A stretch of 64,000 nt of DNA from Burkholderia sp. S171 (GTDB taxonomy: Bacteria > Pseudomonadota > Gammaproteobacteria > Burkholderiales > Burkholderiaceae). The stretch spans positions 311,632 to 375,631 of the forward strand of contig NZ_LMUF01000030.1 of the NCBI RefSeq assembly GCF_009766085.1. Reading direction: 5' to 3'. The number at the start of each line of letters is the position of its first letter. The first letter of the stretch is position 1. Below, piece by piece: positions 31,865 through 43,300 of the stretch. The notes under the pieces are model-generated. The model ran no database searches. It was not told the DNA's origin and saw nothing but the letters and a program-made list of their open reading frames with translations. Made by a program: the position numbers and the translations under genes.

Positions 31865-32230
31865 GACAGACTCTTTCTTCTCGTTCGACAAAATATAGAT
31901 AAATATTCCACGCGGCGGCGATAACCCGAAAGTTCGCCTTCCGGATTGCGCCCGCGTGCGGCCGCCGAAACATTCGGCGACCCGCATAGTACCGGATTGT
32001 CAGAATGTGTCATCGAAGTGGAACAGATCCGGGGCAGGGCGACAGCATGGATCTGCGTGATTTCTTATGCTCGGTGTATCCTCTCCCCGGCGGTTTTTGA
32101 GTCCCTTGCGTGTCGTCCGGCGGGCTGCGTCCTGTCTCTGCCGCGTCGATCACGCCACGCGTGTCGCACGAACCGTTTTGGCTTGCCTGGATGTTGATCC
32201 GGCAGCCGCATTCTTCTGGGAGCGAAAAAA

Positions 32231-32638
32231 ATGATGTTCAAGAAACTGTTGTCGGGAGCGGTGTTGTCGAGCGTTTTCCTTGTAGCCGTTGCGGTGCACG
32301 CGCAACAAGCCCGGGTGTTTTTTGTCGAGCCGAAGGACGGTGCTACCGTCACGAGTCCGGTGCATGTGGTATTCGGTCTGGAAGGCATGGGGCTCGCGCC
32401 GGCCGGCGATACGGATCCGCAAAAAGGCCACCACCATCTGTTGATCGACGCAGGCCCGATGCAAAAGGGTCTCGTGATTCCAATGAACGATAAATCGCTG
32501 CATTTTGGCAAGATGCAGACGGAAGCGGACGTGAAGCTGCCCCCGGGCGATCACACGCTGACCCTGCAATTCGGCGACGGCGCACACCAGTCGTTTGGAC
32601 CAGAAATGAGTCAGACGATCAAAATTCACGTGAAATAA
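32231..32638 (+). CDS. DUF4399 periplasmic protein
   Basis: 135 aa. Signal peptide MMFKKLLSGAVLSSVFLVAV...HAQ, then a compact beta-rich domain with HHHLLIDAG and the closing FGPEMSQTIKIHV, typical of DUF4399. The HHH cluster hints at metal binding, which is a guess. Stands alone before a terminator. Confidence 0.9.
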   Translation: MMFKKLLSGAVLSSVFLVAVAVHAQQARVFFVEPKDGATVTSPVHVVFGLEGMGLAPAGDTDPQKGHHHLLIDAGPMQKGLVIPMNDKSLHFGKMQTEADVKLPPGDHTLTLQFGDGAHQSFGPEMSQTIKIHVK

Positions 32639-32698
32639 CGGCTCTCGTGCCGGAATTCATCGGTTGGCGTCGGGCCGCTCTGGTCTTGGCGCTCATCT

Positions 32699-32728
32699 CA
32701 AAAACGCGGCGCGGCCGCGTTTTTTTTG
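32699..32728 (+). terminator. Terminator after the DUF4399 gene
   Basis: Stem AAAACGCGGC / GCCGCGTTTT with loop GCG followed by a T run. Confidence 0.88.
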
Positions 32729-32838
32729 CAGCTTTTCGGGCACCTCGCCTTGTCCTGATGGCATAGGGCGTCCAAGCGCGCCGGTCAAGACCGGTACAAT
32801 GGCCGCTTCCAGTATTTGCACTTTTCCGGCTGCCTCCC

Positions 32839-34773
32839 ATGTCGCTTTATTCCATTTCGAACGCGCAACTCGCGTTCGGCCACGTTGCGTTGCTCGATCA
32901 CGCTGACTTTTCACTCGAAGCGGGCGAACGCGTCGGCCTGATCGGCCGTAACGGCGCGGGCAAGTCGTCGCTGCTGAAGATCATCGCCGGGCTGACCAAG
33001 CCGGACGACGGCCTTATCACGCGGCAAAACGAGCTCACGACCGTCTACGTGCCGCAGGAACCTGAGTTCGACCTGGAGGCGTCGGTGTTCGACGTCGTCG
33101 CGTCCGGCTTGTCCCATGAGCGGGAGCTGCTCGACGAATATGACGTCGTGGCGCACAAGCTTGCCGATACCCCCGAAGGTCCCGAGCACGACGACCTGCT
33201 GCATCGCATGAACGCGCTGCAGTCCTCGCTCGACTTGCACGATGCGTGGAGCTGGCAAACTCGCGTGGCGACCACGCTGCAGCAGATCGGGCTGGATGGC
33301 GACATCCGTTCGGGCGCGCTTTCGGGCGGCATGAAAAAGCGCGTGGCGCTGGCCCGCGCGCTGGTCGTGCAACCGGACGTGCTGCTCCTGGACGAACCGA
33401 CTAACCACCTCGACTTCGACGGCATTCGCTGGCTGGAAGAGATGCTGGTCACGTTGCGCACGGGTTTGCTGTTCATCACCCACGACCGGGCTTTCCTCGA
33501 CAAGGTCGCGACTCGCATCGTGGATCTGGATCGCGGACGCTTGCTGTCGTATCCAGGTAATTACAGCGCGTACCAGACGCGAAAGGCGCAGCAGCTTGAG
33601 ATCGAACAGGTCGAAGCGGCCAAGTTCGACAAGTTGCTGGCGCAGGAAGAAGTGTGGATTCGCAAAGGCGTGGAGGCGCGGCGTACGCGCAGCGTTGGGC
33701 GTATCGCGCGGCTGGTAGAAATGCGCAACGAGCGCGCCGAACGGCGCAACGTGCAGGGCAACGTGAAGCTTGATGTGGGCCAAGGCGAGCGCTCGGGCAA
33801 GATCGTTTCGGAACTGACCGATGTGACGAAGAAATACGGCGACCGAACGATCGTCGACAACTTCAGCGCCACCGTCATGCGCGGCGACAAGTTCGGGTTC
33901 ATCGGTCCGAACGGCGCGGGCAAGACCACGCTGCTCAAGATGATCCTGGGCGAACTCGCACCGGACGAAGGCACGGTGCGCACCGGCACGAACACGCAGG
34001 TAGCGTATTTCGACCAGATGCGCGCGCAGCTCGACCTCGACAAGACGCTCGCCGACACCATCAGCCCAGGCAGTGAATGGGTCGAGGTGAACGGCGTGAA
34101 GAAGCACGTCATGAGTTATCTCGGCGACTTCCTGTTCGCACCGGAGCGCGCGCGTTCGCCTGTGCGTTCGCTGTCGGGCGGGGAACGCAACCGCTTGCTG
34201 CTCGCACGTCTGTTTGCGCGACCTGCGAACGTGCTGGTGCTGGACGAGCCGACCAATGACCTGGATATCCAGACGCTCGAATTGCTGGAAGAACTGCTCA
34301 CCGATTACGACGGCACGGTGCTGCTGGTGAGCCATGATCGCCAGTTCCTGGACAACGTCGTGACCTCGGTCTTTGCGTCGGAAGGCGGAGGCATGTGGCG
34401 CGAATATGTCGGCGGTTTCACCGACTGGCAGATCCAGCGCGAACGTGCCGAGCGAATCGCTCTCGACGCCGCCCGTGACACGGCCAAGCAAGCGAAGAAG
34501 GAAGACGGCCCTAAAGACAGTGGCACCGGCCGCAATTCGCAGCGCTCGAACAAATTGCCGTACAAGGAAGTACGTGAGCTGGAAGCGCTGCCCGCGCAGA
34601 TCGCCGCGCTCGAAGCCGAGCAAAAGTCGATTGCAGCGAGGCTCGAAGACGGGTCGGTGTACGCGAAAGATCCGAAAGAAGGTACGCGGCTGAGTGCACG
34701 GCACGCGGCTATCGACGAGGAATTGCTGGTCGCGCTCGAGCGCTGGGAAGAACTGGAAGCAAAGCGCAAGTAA
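32839..34773 (+). CDS. uup: ABC-F family ATPase Uup
   Basis: 644 aa. Two ABC domains: Walker A GRNGAGKSS and GPNGAGKTT, signatures LSGGMKKR and LSGGERNR, Walker B LLLDEPTNHLD and LVLDEPTNDLD. An interdomain linker, and a C-terminal coiled-coil extension of about 90 residues (PYKEVRELEALPAQIAALE), distinguish Uup from EttA and YheS. No membrane domain. Known role: ribosome-associated ABC-F protein also linked to transposon excision and branched DNA binding. Confidence 0.95.
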   Translation: MSLYSISNAQLAFGHVALLDHADFSLEAGERVGLIGRNGAGKSSLLKIIAGLTKPDDGLITRQNELTTVYVPQEPEFDLEASVFDVVASGLSHERELLDEYDVVAHKLADTPEGPEHDDLLHRMNALQSSLDLHDAWSWQTRVATTLQQIGLDGDIRSGALSGGMKKRVALARALVVQPDVLLLDEPTNHLDFDGIRWLEEMLVTLRTGLLFITHDRAFLDKVATRIVDLDRGRLLSYPGNYSAYQTRKAQQLEIEQVEAAKFDKLLAQEEVWIRKGVEARRTRSVGRIARLVEMRNERAERRNVQGNVKLDVGQGERSGKIVSELTDVTKKYGDRTIVDNFSATVMRGDKFGFIGPNGAGKTTLLKMILGELAPDEGTVRTGTNTQVAYFDQMRAQLDLDKTLADTISPGSEWVEVNGVKKHVMSYLGDFLFAPERARSPVRSLSGGERNRLLLARLFARPANVLVLDEPTNDLDIQTLELLEELLTDYDGTVLLVSHDRQFLDNVVTSVFASEGGGMWREYVGGFTDWQIQRERAERIALDAARDTAKQAKKEDGPKDSGTGRNSQRSNKLPYKEVRELEALPAQIAALEAEQKSIAARLEDGSVYAKDPKEGTRLSARHAAIDEELLVALERWEELEAKRK

Positions 34774-35094
34774 GCCGGTCCTCGGGATCGGCGTCTTCCC
34801 CATATCGAAAAAATTGTCGGAAACAGTAAAATACGTCGCGTTTTCGGGCGCACGGCCTTGAGGAAAAATCACCGAAGGCGCCGCTGCGGTTACACCGTGG
34901 TGACACCTTGTAGTGAAACGCTATAGTCCAAGCGAGAGGCCGTCGCGGTTTCGAGTTAATAACGCGCAATCCGGCGCGGCCGGCTCAGGCGCGGTTGGCC
35001 GGGTTGGCCCGCTATGTTCACGCATTCGCCGGTTGTCCGGCTGGCCGTTGCCATCAGGCTGCGGCCGCCCGGACCGCCGGACCCACGTCCAGAC
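34774..35094. other. 321-bp region between uup and parE
   Basis: No clear terminator or ORF. It must carry the parE promoter; a TGACAC...TATAGT pair (34900-34926) is too weakly spaced to call. Confidence 0.4.
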
Positions 35095-37110
35095 ATGTCC
35101 ACGAAAAAACCCAGCGCCGCCGACAGCGGCAAGAACAGCGGATACAGCGAAGCATCGATCAAGGTGCTCAAGGGTCTCGAGCCGGTCAAGCAACGGCCCG
35201 GCATGTACACCCGTACCGAAAATCCGTTGCACATCATTCAGGAAGTCATCGACAACGCCTCCGACGAGGCGCTCGGCGGCTACGGCAAGCAGATCACGGT
35301 CACGCTGCACGTAGATCATTCGGTGTCTGTCGAAGACGATGGACGCGGTATCCCGTTCGGCATGCATCCGGAAGAAGGCGTGCCGGTCGTCGAGATCGTG
35401 TTCACGCGCCTGCACGCGGGCGGCAAGTTCGATAAGGCCGCCGGCGGTGCGTATACGTTTTCGGGCGGCCTGCACGGCGTGGGGGTCTCGGTCACGAACG
35501 CGTTGTCCACACGGATGGACGTGACCGTGTGGCGTGACGGCAAGGTTGCCGATCTCGGCTTTTCGAATGGCGATGTCGTAAAGCCGCTCGAAACCCGTGC
35601 GATGAATCGCGGTGAAAAGAAGTCAGGGACCCGTGTCACCGCCTGGGCCAATCCGAAATATTTCGATTCGCCGAACCTGCCAGTCGGCGAATTGCAGCGG
35701 CTGTTGCGCTCCAAAGCGGTCTTGCTGCCGGGCGTGGAAGTCGTGCTCATCAACGAAAAAACCGGCGAACGGCAAACCTGGAAGTATGAGGACGGCTTAC
35801 GCGGTTATCTTCTCGAAGGCATGGGCGGCAGCGACTTGCTCATCCCCTTGTTCGAAGGCGAGCGGTTCGCGGGCAATGCGAAGTCGAGCGAGGAAACCTT
35901 CGCGGAAGGCGAGGGCGCAACGTGGGTCGTCGCGTGGAGCGAAGAAGGCCCGTTATTGCGCGAGTCGTACGTCAACCTGATTCCGACGCCCGCTGGCGGC
36001 ACGCATGAATCCGGTCTTCGCGACGGATTGTTCCAGGCGGTCAAGAGCTTCGTCGAACTGCACAACCTCCAGCCCAAGGGCGTGAAGCTGCTGGCCGAAG
36101 ACGTGTTCGCCCGGGTGTCGTTCGTGTTGTCGGCGAAGGTACTGGATCCGCAGTTTCAAGGGCAGATCAAGGAGCGCCTCAATAGCCGCGACGCGGTGAA
36201 ACTCGTGTCGTCGTTTACGCGGCCCGCGCTCGAACTGTGGTTGAACCAGCACGTGGAGTACGGCAAGAAACTCGCGGAACTGGTGATCCGGCAGGCCCAG
36301 GCGCGCACGCGCGCCGGGCAGAAGATCGAAAAGCGCAAGAGCTCGGGTGTGGCGGTGCTGCCGGGCAAGCTGACCGATTGCGAATCGACGGATATCTCGC
36401 GCAACGAACTCTTCCTGGTCGAGGGCGATTCGGCTGGCGGCTCCGCGAAGATGGGTCGCGACAAGGAGTTCCAGGCCATTCTGCCGTTGCGCGGCAAGGT
36501 GCTGAACACGTGGGAAACCGAACGTGACCGGCTGTTCGCGAACAACGAAGTGCACGACATTGCGGTGGCGATCGGCGTGGATCCGCACGGTCCGGACAGC
36601 CTGGACCAGAAAGCCGATCTCTCGAATCTGCGCTACGGCAAGATCTGCATCCTGTCGGACGCTGACGTGGACGGCTCGCACATCCAGGTCCTGCTGCTCA
36701 CGCTGTTCTTCAAGCACTTCCCGCAGCTGATCGAGCAGGGCAATGTGTGCATCGCGCGGCCGCCGCTGTTTCGCGTCGACGCCCCCGCGCGCGGCAAGAA
36801 GCCGGCGCAAAAGCTCTACGCGCTCGATGAAGGTGAACTCGAGGCGATTCTGGACAAGCTGAGGAAGGACGGCGTGCGCGAGACGCAATGGTCGATCAGC
36901 CGTTTCAAGGGGCTGGGCGAGATGAGCGCGGAGCAGTTGTGGGACACCACGATGAACCCGGACACGCGCCGGCTGCTACCGGTTCAAGTCGGTGATCTCG
37001 GTTTTGACGACACGGTCACACGCATGACGATGCTGATGGGCAAGGGCGAAGCGGCGTCACGGCGCAGTTGGCTCGAGGAGAAGGGCAACGAAGTTGAAGC
37101 CGATATTTGA
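35095..37110 (+). CDS. parE: DNA topoisomerase IV subunit B
   Basis: 671 aa from the ATG at 35095. GHKL ATPase: EVIDNASDEALGGYG, DDGRGIPFGMHPEEG, GGLHGVGVSVTNAL. Transducer domain, then TOPRIM: FLVEGDSAGGSAKMGRDK and LSDADVDGSHIQVLL with the acidic metal ligands. Directly followed (92 bp) by parC, and ParE spacing in the TOPRIM region (short, no GyrB insert) fits. Works with ParC to unlink daughter chromosomes. Confidence 0.96.
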   Translation: MSTKKPSAADSGKNSGYSEASIKVLKGLEPVKQRPGMYTRTENPLHIIQEVIDNASDEALGGYGKQITVTLHVDHSVSVEDDGRGIPFGMHPEEGVPVVEIVFTRLHAGGKFDKAAGGAYTFSGGLHGVGVSVTNALSTRMDVTVWRDGKVADLGFSNGDVVKPLETRAMNRGEKKSGTRVTAWANPKYFDSPNLPVGELQRLLRSKAVLLPGVEVVLINEKTGERQTWKYEDGLRGYLLEGMGGSDLLIPLFEGERFAGNAKSSEETFAEGEGATWVVAWSEEGPLLRESYVNLIPTPAGGTHESGLRDGLFQAVKSFVELHNLQPKGVKLLAEDVFARVSFVLSAKVLDPQFQGQIKERLNSRDAVKLVSSFTRPALELWLNQHVEYGKKLAELVIRQAQARTRAGQKIEKRKSSGVAVLPGKLTDCESTDISRNELFLVEGDSAGGSAKMGRDKEFQAILPLRGKVLNTWETERDRLFANNEVHDIAVAIGVDPHGPDSLDQKADLSNLRYGKICILSDADVDGSHIQVLLLTLFFKHFPQLIEQGNVCIARPPLFRVDAPARGKKPAQKLYALDEGELEAILDKLRKDGVRETQWSISRFKGLGEMSAEQLWDTTMNPDTRRLLPVQVGDLGFDDTVTRMTMLMGKGEAASRRSWLEEKGNEVEADI

Positions 37111-37202
37111 CGCTTTCATGCTTCGGTGCATGTGACGCCCGACCTGACGCTGATGCTGTATGCACACTCTGAACTTCGTCAACGCATAACACTGGAAATC
37201 TG

Positions 37203-39515
37203 ATGGACGATCTCTTCGCGGACCAAGAAGCCGCGCCCGAAGGCGAAAAACTGACGCTCGGCGATTACGCCGAGCGTGCGTATCTCGACTATGCGGTGAG
37301 CGTGGTCAAAGGCCGGGCGCTGCCCGACGTCTCCGATGGCCAGAAACCCGTGCAGCGCCGCATCCTGTTCGCGATGAACGAGATGGGCCTCGCCAACAAC
37401 GCCAAGCCGGTGAAGTCGGCTCGCGTGGTGGGTGACGTGCTGGGTAAATACCATCCGCACGGCGATCAGTCGGCCTACGACGCGCTCGTGCGTCTCGCGC
37501 AGGCGTTTTCGATGCGCTATCCGTTGATCGACGGGCAGGGCAACTTCGGCTCGCGTGACGGTGACGGCGCGGCCGCCATGCGTTACACGGAAGCGCGTCT
37601 CACCCCGATCGCGAAATTGCTGCTGGATGAAATCGACATGGGTACCGTCGATTTCATGCCGAACTACGACGGTTCGTTCCAGGAACCGAAGCTTTTACCC
37701 GCGCGCCTGCCGTTCGTGCTGCTGAACGGCGCGTCGGGTATTGCCGTGGGGATGGCGACCGAGATTCCTTCGCACAATCTGCGTGAAGTCGCGGCGGCCG
37801 CGGTTGCGATGATCCGCGATCCGAAGATCGATCATGCACGGCTGGTCGAGCTGATTCCCGGTCCGGATTTTCCGGGCGGCGGCCAGATTATTTCGACTCA
37901 GGCCGAGATTGCGGCGGCTTATGAAACTGGCCGCGGCAGCCTGAAGGTGCGGGCGCGCTGGAAGATCGAAGAGATGGCGCGCGGTCAGTGGCAACTGGTC
38001 ATCACGGAATTGCCGCCGAGCACGTCGGGCCAGCGGGTGCTCGAGGAGATCGAGGAACTGACGAACCCGAAGATCAAGCTCGGCAAGAAAGCGCTGAGTC
38101 CCGATCAGTTGCAGACCAAGCAGACGCTGCTCGCCTTGCTCGACACGGTTCGCGACGAATCCGGCCGCGACGCGCCGGTGCGGCTTGTGTTCGAGCCGAA
38201 GTCGAGCCGTATCGATCAGACCGAGTTCGTGAATTCGCTGCTCGCGCACACGAGCCTGGAGTCGAATGCATCGATCAACCTGGTGATGATCGGTGCGGAC
38301 GGCCGGCCGCGCCAGAAAAGCATTGGCGAGATCCTGCACGAATGGGTCGGCTTCCGCTTCACGACGGTTACGCGCCGCACGCAGCACCGGTTGGGGAAGG
38401 TGAACGACCGGATTCATATTCTTGAAGGGCGGATGATCGTCTTTCTGAATATCGATGAAGTGATTCGTGTCATCCGCGAAGCCGACGATCCGAAGCAAGC
38501 GCTGATGGACAGGTTCAACCTCAGCGAGCGTCAGGCCGACGACATTCTTGAAATCCGTTTGCGGCAACTGGCGCGGCTCGAAGCAATCAAGATCGAGCAG
38601 GAACTGAAGGAATTGCGCAGCGAGAAGGAAAAGCTCGAAGAATTGCTCAACAGCGACGCTTCCATGAAACGGCTGCTGATCAAGGAGATCGAAGCCGACG
38701 CCAAGCAATATGGCGACGATCGCCGCACGTTGATCCAGCCGGAAAAGCGGGCGACGTTCGAGGTGCGCGTGGTCGACGAGCCGGTGACGGTGGTGGTGTC
38801 GCAGAAGGGCTGGGTGCGGGCGTTGAAGGGGCATGGTCTCGATCCCGCCAGCTTCCAGTTCAAGGCCGGCGACGGTATTTACGCCGCGTTCCAGGCGCGT
38901 ACGCCGGACATGCTGATCGCGTGGGGCAGCAATGGGCGCGTGTACTCCGTGCCGGTCGCGATCCTGCCGGGCGGGCGCGGCGACGGCGTGCCGGTCACGT
39001 CCCTGATCGAACTCGAGTCGGGGTCGCACCTGCTGCATTATTTTGCCGCTTCGGTTGAGCAGCCGTTGCTGCTGGCATCGAGTAACGGCTTTGGTTTCAT
39101 GGCCAAGCTGGGCGACATGGTGAGCCGGGTGAAGGCGGGCAAGTCGTTCATGACCATCGACGAAGGCGCGACGCCGCTCACGCCCATGCCGGTGCTGCCA
39201 AGCGCCAAGAAGGTCGCGTGCTTGTCGAGTAATGGGCGCCTGCTGGTATTTGAAATCGACGAGATGAAGACCTTGTCGGGCGGCGGCCGTGGTGTCATTT
39301 TGATGGCGCTCGATCCGAAGGAGACGTTGCGGCAGGCGCTGGCTATCGACGCACGCGGGCTGGTGCTGATCGGCACGGGCCGGGGCGGCAAGGCACGTGA
39401 CGAGAAACTTGGCGGGGCGGCCCTGGAAGCGCACGTAGGCAAACGGGCGCGCAAAGGCCGTGCGCCCGAGTCCACCATCAAGGTGACGGAGTTGCGGCCG
39501 GTGTTCGAAGGCTGA
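37203..39515 (+). CDS. parC: DNA topoisomerase IV subunit A
   Basis: 770 aa. Catalytic Tyr128 in [10 protein letters not shown], the winged-helix [12 protein letters not shown], and a C-terminal beta-pinwheel region ([18 protein letters not shown]..., [11 protein letters not shown]). The quinolone-determining positions equal to E. coli S80 and E84 are Gln89 and Asp93 here. Gln at this place occurs in other lineages I know of, so it may be natural, but it can matter for drug binding. Forms the heterotetramer with ParE. Confidence 0.96.
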   Translation: MDDLFADQEAAPEGEKLTLGDYAERAYLDYAVSVVKGRALPDVSDGQKPVQRRILFAMNEMGLANNAKPVKSARVVGDVLGKYHPHGDQSAYDALVRLAQAFSMRYPLIDGQGNFGSRDGDGAAAMRYTEARLTPIAKLLLDEIDMGTVDFMPNYDGSFQEPKLLPARLPFVLLNGASGIAVGMATEIPSHNLREVAAAAVAMIRDPKIDHARLVELIPGPDFPGGGQIISTQAEIAAAYETGRGSLKVRARWKIEEMARGQWQLVITELPPSTSGQRVLEEIEELTNPKIKLGKKALSPDQLQTKQTLLALLDTVRDESGRDAPVRLVFEPKSSRIDQTEFVNSLLAHTSLESNASINLVMIGADGRPRQKSIGEILHEWVGFRFTTVTRRTQHRLGKVNDRIHILEGRMIVFLNIDEVIRVIREADDPKQALMDRFNLSERQADDILEIRLRQLARLEAIKIEQELKELRSEKEKLEELLNSDASMKRLLIKEIEADAKQYGDDRRTLIQPEKRATFEVRVVDEPVTVVVSQKGWVRALKGHGLDPASFQFKAGDGIYAAFQARTPDMLIAWGSNGRVYSVPVAILPGGRGDGVPVTSLIELESGSHLLHYFAASVEQPLLLASSNGFGFMAKLGDMVSRVKAGKSFMTIDEGATPLTPMPVLPSAKKVACLSSNGRLLVFEIDEMKTLSGGGRGVILMALDPKETLRQALAIDARGLVLIGTGRGGKARDEKLGGAALEAHVGKRARKGRAPESTIKVTELRPVFEG

Positions 39516-39543
39516 TAACCGATGCGCAAGTACGCGTAATAAC

Positions 39544-39582
39544 GCGCCCCGGGTTGGCTAAGCCGGCCCGGGGCGTTTGTTT
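39544..39582 (+). terminator. Terminator of parEC
   Basis: 8-bp stem GCCCCGGG / CCCGGGGC around a 13-nt loop, then GTTTGTTT. Confidence 0.8.
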
Positions 39583-39754
39583 ACCTTGAAAATACTTGAA
39601 CTGGCTCCGTCTCGCTGAGTCGAACGCCCAAACCTTATAGAAACTGAAAAGACGGCGGGCGAGGTGGCGGATAAGCGCTTGGGCGATTACTTGGTCGATT
39701 AAGCGCTTGGCCCGGCAGTTAGAACCGGTGATTCACCTGCATTTAGGAACGTTA

Positions 39755-40213
39755 ATGAATAAAGCGATTGAAGTAGCGCTGTTCCTGCACTTGTTGGGAG
39801 TGGCGGTCTGGATTGGCGGGATGATTTTTGCTCACTTCTGTCTGCGGCCGGCAATAGCGGATTTGTCGCCGCAATTGAGATTGCCGCTATGGGAGTCGGT
39901 ATTCGCTCGATTTTTCAACTGGGTGGCGGCATCGGTGCTGGTGATTTTGCTGACCGGCGGCTTTTTGTTGACGCAATTCGGCGGCGCCCACGCGGCGTTG
40001 CCGTTACACACCATGGCAGGTCTCGGCATCGTGATGATGCTGATTTTCGGCCATATCCGCTTTGGCGTATTCCCGAAAATCCGCCGTGCCGTGCAATCGC
40101 AAAACTGGCCGGATGGCGCGAGAGCGGTGGGTACCATCAGAAGGCTGGTGCTGGTCAATATCGTGCTGGGCGTGGTGACAATCGGCGCGGCGGTTTTATC
40201 GCGGGGAATGTAG
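39755..40213 (+). CDS. CopD-like membrane protein
   Basis: 152 aa from the ATG with AGGAA upstream. Four hydrophobic helices: EVALFLHLLGVAVWIGGMIF, NWVAASVLVILLTGGFLLT, AGLGIVMMLIFGHIRFGVF and LVNIVLGVVTIGAAVLS. Helix 1 with LHLLGVAVWIGG and helix 3 with His match the CopD/haem-binding DUF families (copper resistance D). Transport of copper is unproven here. Confidence 0.8.
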   Translation: MNKAIEVALFLHLLGVAVWIGGMIFAHFCLRPAIADLSPQLRLPLWESVFARFFNWVAASVLVILLTGGFLLTQFGGAHAALPLHTMAGLGIVMMLIFGHIRFGVFPKIRRAVQSQNWPDGARAVGTIRRLVLVNIVLGVVTIGAAVLSRGM

Positions 40214-40288
40214 CGCGTTATTGCACAAACCGTCGCAGAAACGAATGACGGATTGCAGCGGTCAGTCTCAGCATTTCATTCCGTGTTT

Positions 40289-40319
40289 GAAGGTATTCCG
40301 GGTCATGGTCAATACCTTC
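40289..40319. promoter_or_regulatory. Inverted repeat before the large autotransporter
   Basis: GAAGGTATT and AATACCTTC, nine perfectly paired bases separated by 13 nt, 46 bp before the ATG at 40365. Likely a dimeric repressor or activator site. Confidence 0.55.
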
Positions 40320-40364
40320 GCGACGGTCTAGAGTGCTGGGATTTAATCGTCCGGGAAATGGGCA

Positions 40365-43300
40365 ATGCGTGCTTCGATCGTGTCAGCAAGAGGATGCCCG
40401 CGTTGTTCGTTGTCCGGATCTAAAACCGGGCATGGCTGGCTGGGCGCTTTAATCATTCGAATATCCATTCTGATCCTGGTCAATTGCGTTGCTGAGCAAG
40501 CTCGTGCAACCGATCTTGAAAGTTCTCAGACCGGCTATGCATTGACTCCCGCTGGCAACCCGTACAACGTCATTGCCGGCGCGGATATTGATACCACTGC
40601 GCAGGCCACCATTGGGATTTACGGGAGTTCCATCCGTCCAGCCACATGGGTACTGACTAATAACGGGACTGTCACGGGGGGTTATAACGCGGCTGAGTTC
40701 GACAGCCCCGTCGTGCTTGTCAATAATGGATCAATGATTAGCAGGGCCACCACGTCCATCGCTCTATTCGGCGGCGGTGATGTGACCAATTCGGCTGGTT
40801 CCACGATCGTGGGCCGGCTAGATGGCATCTACGCTAATAGCGCAACCAGCTCGGTGACCAATGGCGGAGACATTGGCGGCTCGGCACCGGATATAACGAA
40901 AGCCCAGTCGGGCGTTCACTTGCCGAGTGGGGGGGCGGTGACCAATCTCGCCACTGGAAGAATCGCGGCTTATGGTCCGGGCATTCTCGCTAATTCGGCG
41001 ACGACGGTCCAGAACGCCGGGCTGATTACTTCGTTGAATGGTACGGCTATCGATTTGACAGTTGGAGCAACCGGAACGGGCAGCGTGGTTTCCAATAGCG
41101 GCACCATCGTCGGGCAAGGGGGCACGGCGATTCTCTTCGGCCCGGACGACAACACGCTCATCCTGGCGGGCACCTCAGCGATTACCGGTATTGTCGATGC
41201 GAGTGCGCATGGCGTATCCACAACCAATACGCTGATTCTTGATGGTACCAGTGCGGGAAGATTCGATATGTCGAGCCTGGGCTCGACCGAGCAATATCGT
41301 GGCTTCAACATCCTGCAAAAGAACGATCCGGGCATTTGGACTTTCACCGGCACCAATGTCGCCGCGCAGACATGGCTCGTGAGCGGCGGAGGCGTGGAGA
41401 TGGCAGGGCACTTGAGCGGCAGTCTCATGGCGACACCGGGGGCAACGGGGCTCGATATCGAGGTAGTGTCCGGCGGCGGGATTTTCGATTCGTCGGGAAG
41501 CGCAGTGTCGGTCAATAATTCGAGCCGTGTAGTCAATAGTGGATCAATAAGTAGCAGTGCAGATGGTGCCGCCGCGGTGGTCGCGAACGGTGCGGGAACG
41601 AGCATTAGCAACGCAGGTTCTATTGCAGCGACCGGCGGGAACGCAGCCGCGATTACGATCAATGCGTTAACCGGCGCGGCGAGTTTGACGAACGAGCGGG
41701 GTGGATCGATTACGAGTGCAGCGGGCGATGCCGTGCAGGCTGGTTCGAATGTTTCGATTATCAACTCAGGTTTCATTGCGGCGACGAGTGGGAACGGCGC
41801 CGGGATTACGATCGGTGCACCAACGGGCCCTACGACGCTTCAGAACAAACAAGGTAGATCGATTAAAAGTGCAGCGGGTGTCGCTGTACAGGCTGGTTCG
41901 AATGTCTCACTCTATAACGCCGGAACCTTGATCGGAAATGGCGCCGCGGTTAGTTTTACAGGGTCGAATAATCGACTGACGCTCGACAGCGGCAGTCAGA
42001 TATCAGGCGACCTCGATGGCGGAAGCGGTTCGGCGAATGCGCTGGTCTTACAGGGTTCGGGAACACTGTCCAGTCGCACCTACGGCTTTTCCACGCTCGC
42101 GATGCAAGGCGGTGACTGGACCGTGTCCAGTTCCGTTCAGATAGGTAGCTCAAGCGCAATCGAAAGTGGCACCTTGAGGCTGACGGGTGCCTTGACCAGC
42201 CCGGTGATAACCGTCGCTCCGGGAGCCACCCTAACTGGAACCGGAACCTTGAATGGTGCGCTCACGGTGCAAGGCGTCATTGCACCGGGCGTGACGAGCA
42301 CCGCGACAACAACAGGTCTTCAGCCTTTGGCGATCGGCACGCTGTCAGTCGCCGGCTCATACATCCAGACCGCCGGCAGCCGCTACGAAGCCAATGTTTC
42401 GCCGCAAGGAATCGACCTCATCAGCGTCGATGGCACCGCAACGCTACAGGGTGGCACAGTACAAGCACGGTTGCGCGCCGGATTGTTCACGCCAACTGAC
42501 ACGTACAAGATAATTAGTACAACTTCTGGTCTAAACGGAACTTTCTCGGGCATCACAACGGTTAACCCATTTGACTCGCCATCGTTAGTCTACGACGCGA
42601 ACAATGCATACATTCACGTACAACGCGGCTTCCAGTTCGCCGGTGGCACGCCGAACCAGATAGCGGTCGAGGCGGCGCTCGATCACGGTGTAGCAGGCAT
42701 CGGCACGGGGGCTCTGCCAACTCGCGACTTTCTGTCCGTCGCGGGTGACCTGGTGAACCTCGAAGGTTCATCGGCTTACGCAGCGCTCGACCAACTGGGC
42801 GCGGAAGCCTATACGGCGTTCCCAAACGCACATTTCGAAGCCGCGCGGCTGGGCATGGATGCAATCGATACAAGATTGACCGTGGCACGTACCGCGGGTG
42901 CATGTGCTGCAGGCGAGGCGACTGCATTGTCTGCAAGCGGGGAGCGGGCATGTTCGTGGATCACCGTGCTCGGCAGCACTGGCAAGACAGGCGGGTATGA
43001 CACGTGGCTTAGCCAGCAAACAAGTCTGGCGGGCGTGATATCCGGCATCGACTATCGCGTCGCGCCGAAGCTCACGCTGGGAGCCGCGTTGGTCGCTATC
43101 CACGGTAATACGTCAACCGACACGCTGCCTGTACACGGCCAATTCGATAGCTATCAGGGTGCGCTGTACGGCAGTTACGCGCCGGGAGCTTATTGGATCA
43201 ACGCCACGATTGGCTATGCGCGCAATGACGATGAAATGAAACGTTCCCTCTTTTTCACCGATACCCCGCGCACAGCGCTTGGAAACGCTGATGGAAACCA

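Noticed and set aside
32911-34872. Long minus-strand frame opposite uup
   Set aside because: Antisense shadow of a conserved ABC-F gene caused by high GC and codon bias; Arg/His-rich with no domain.
37695-39434. 579-codon minus-strand frame opposite parC
   Set aside because: Shadow ORF of parC; composition is typical of reverse-frame translation.
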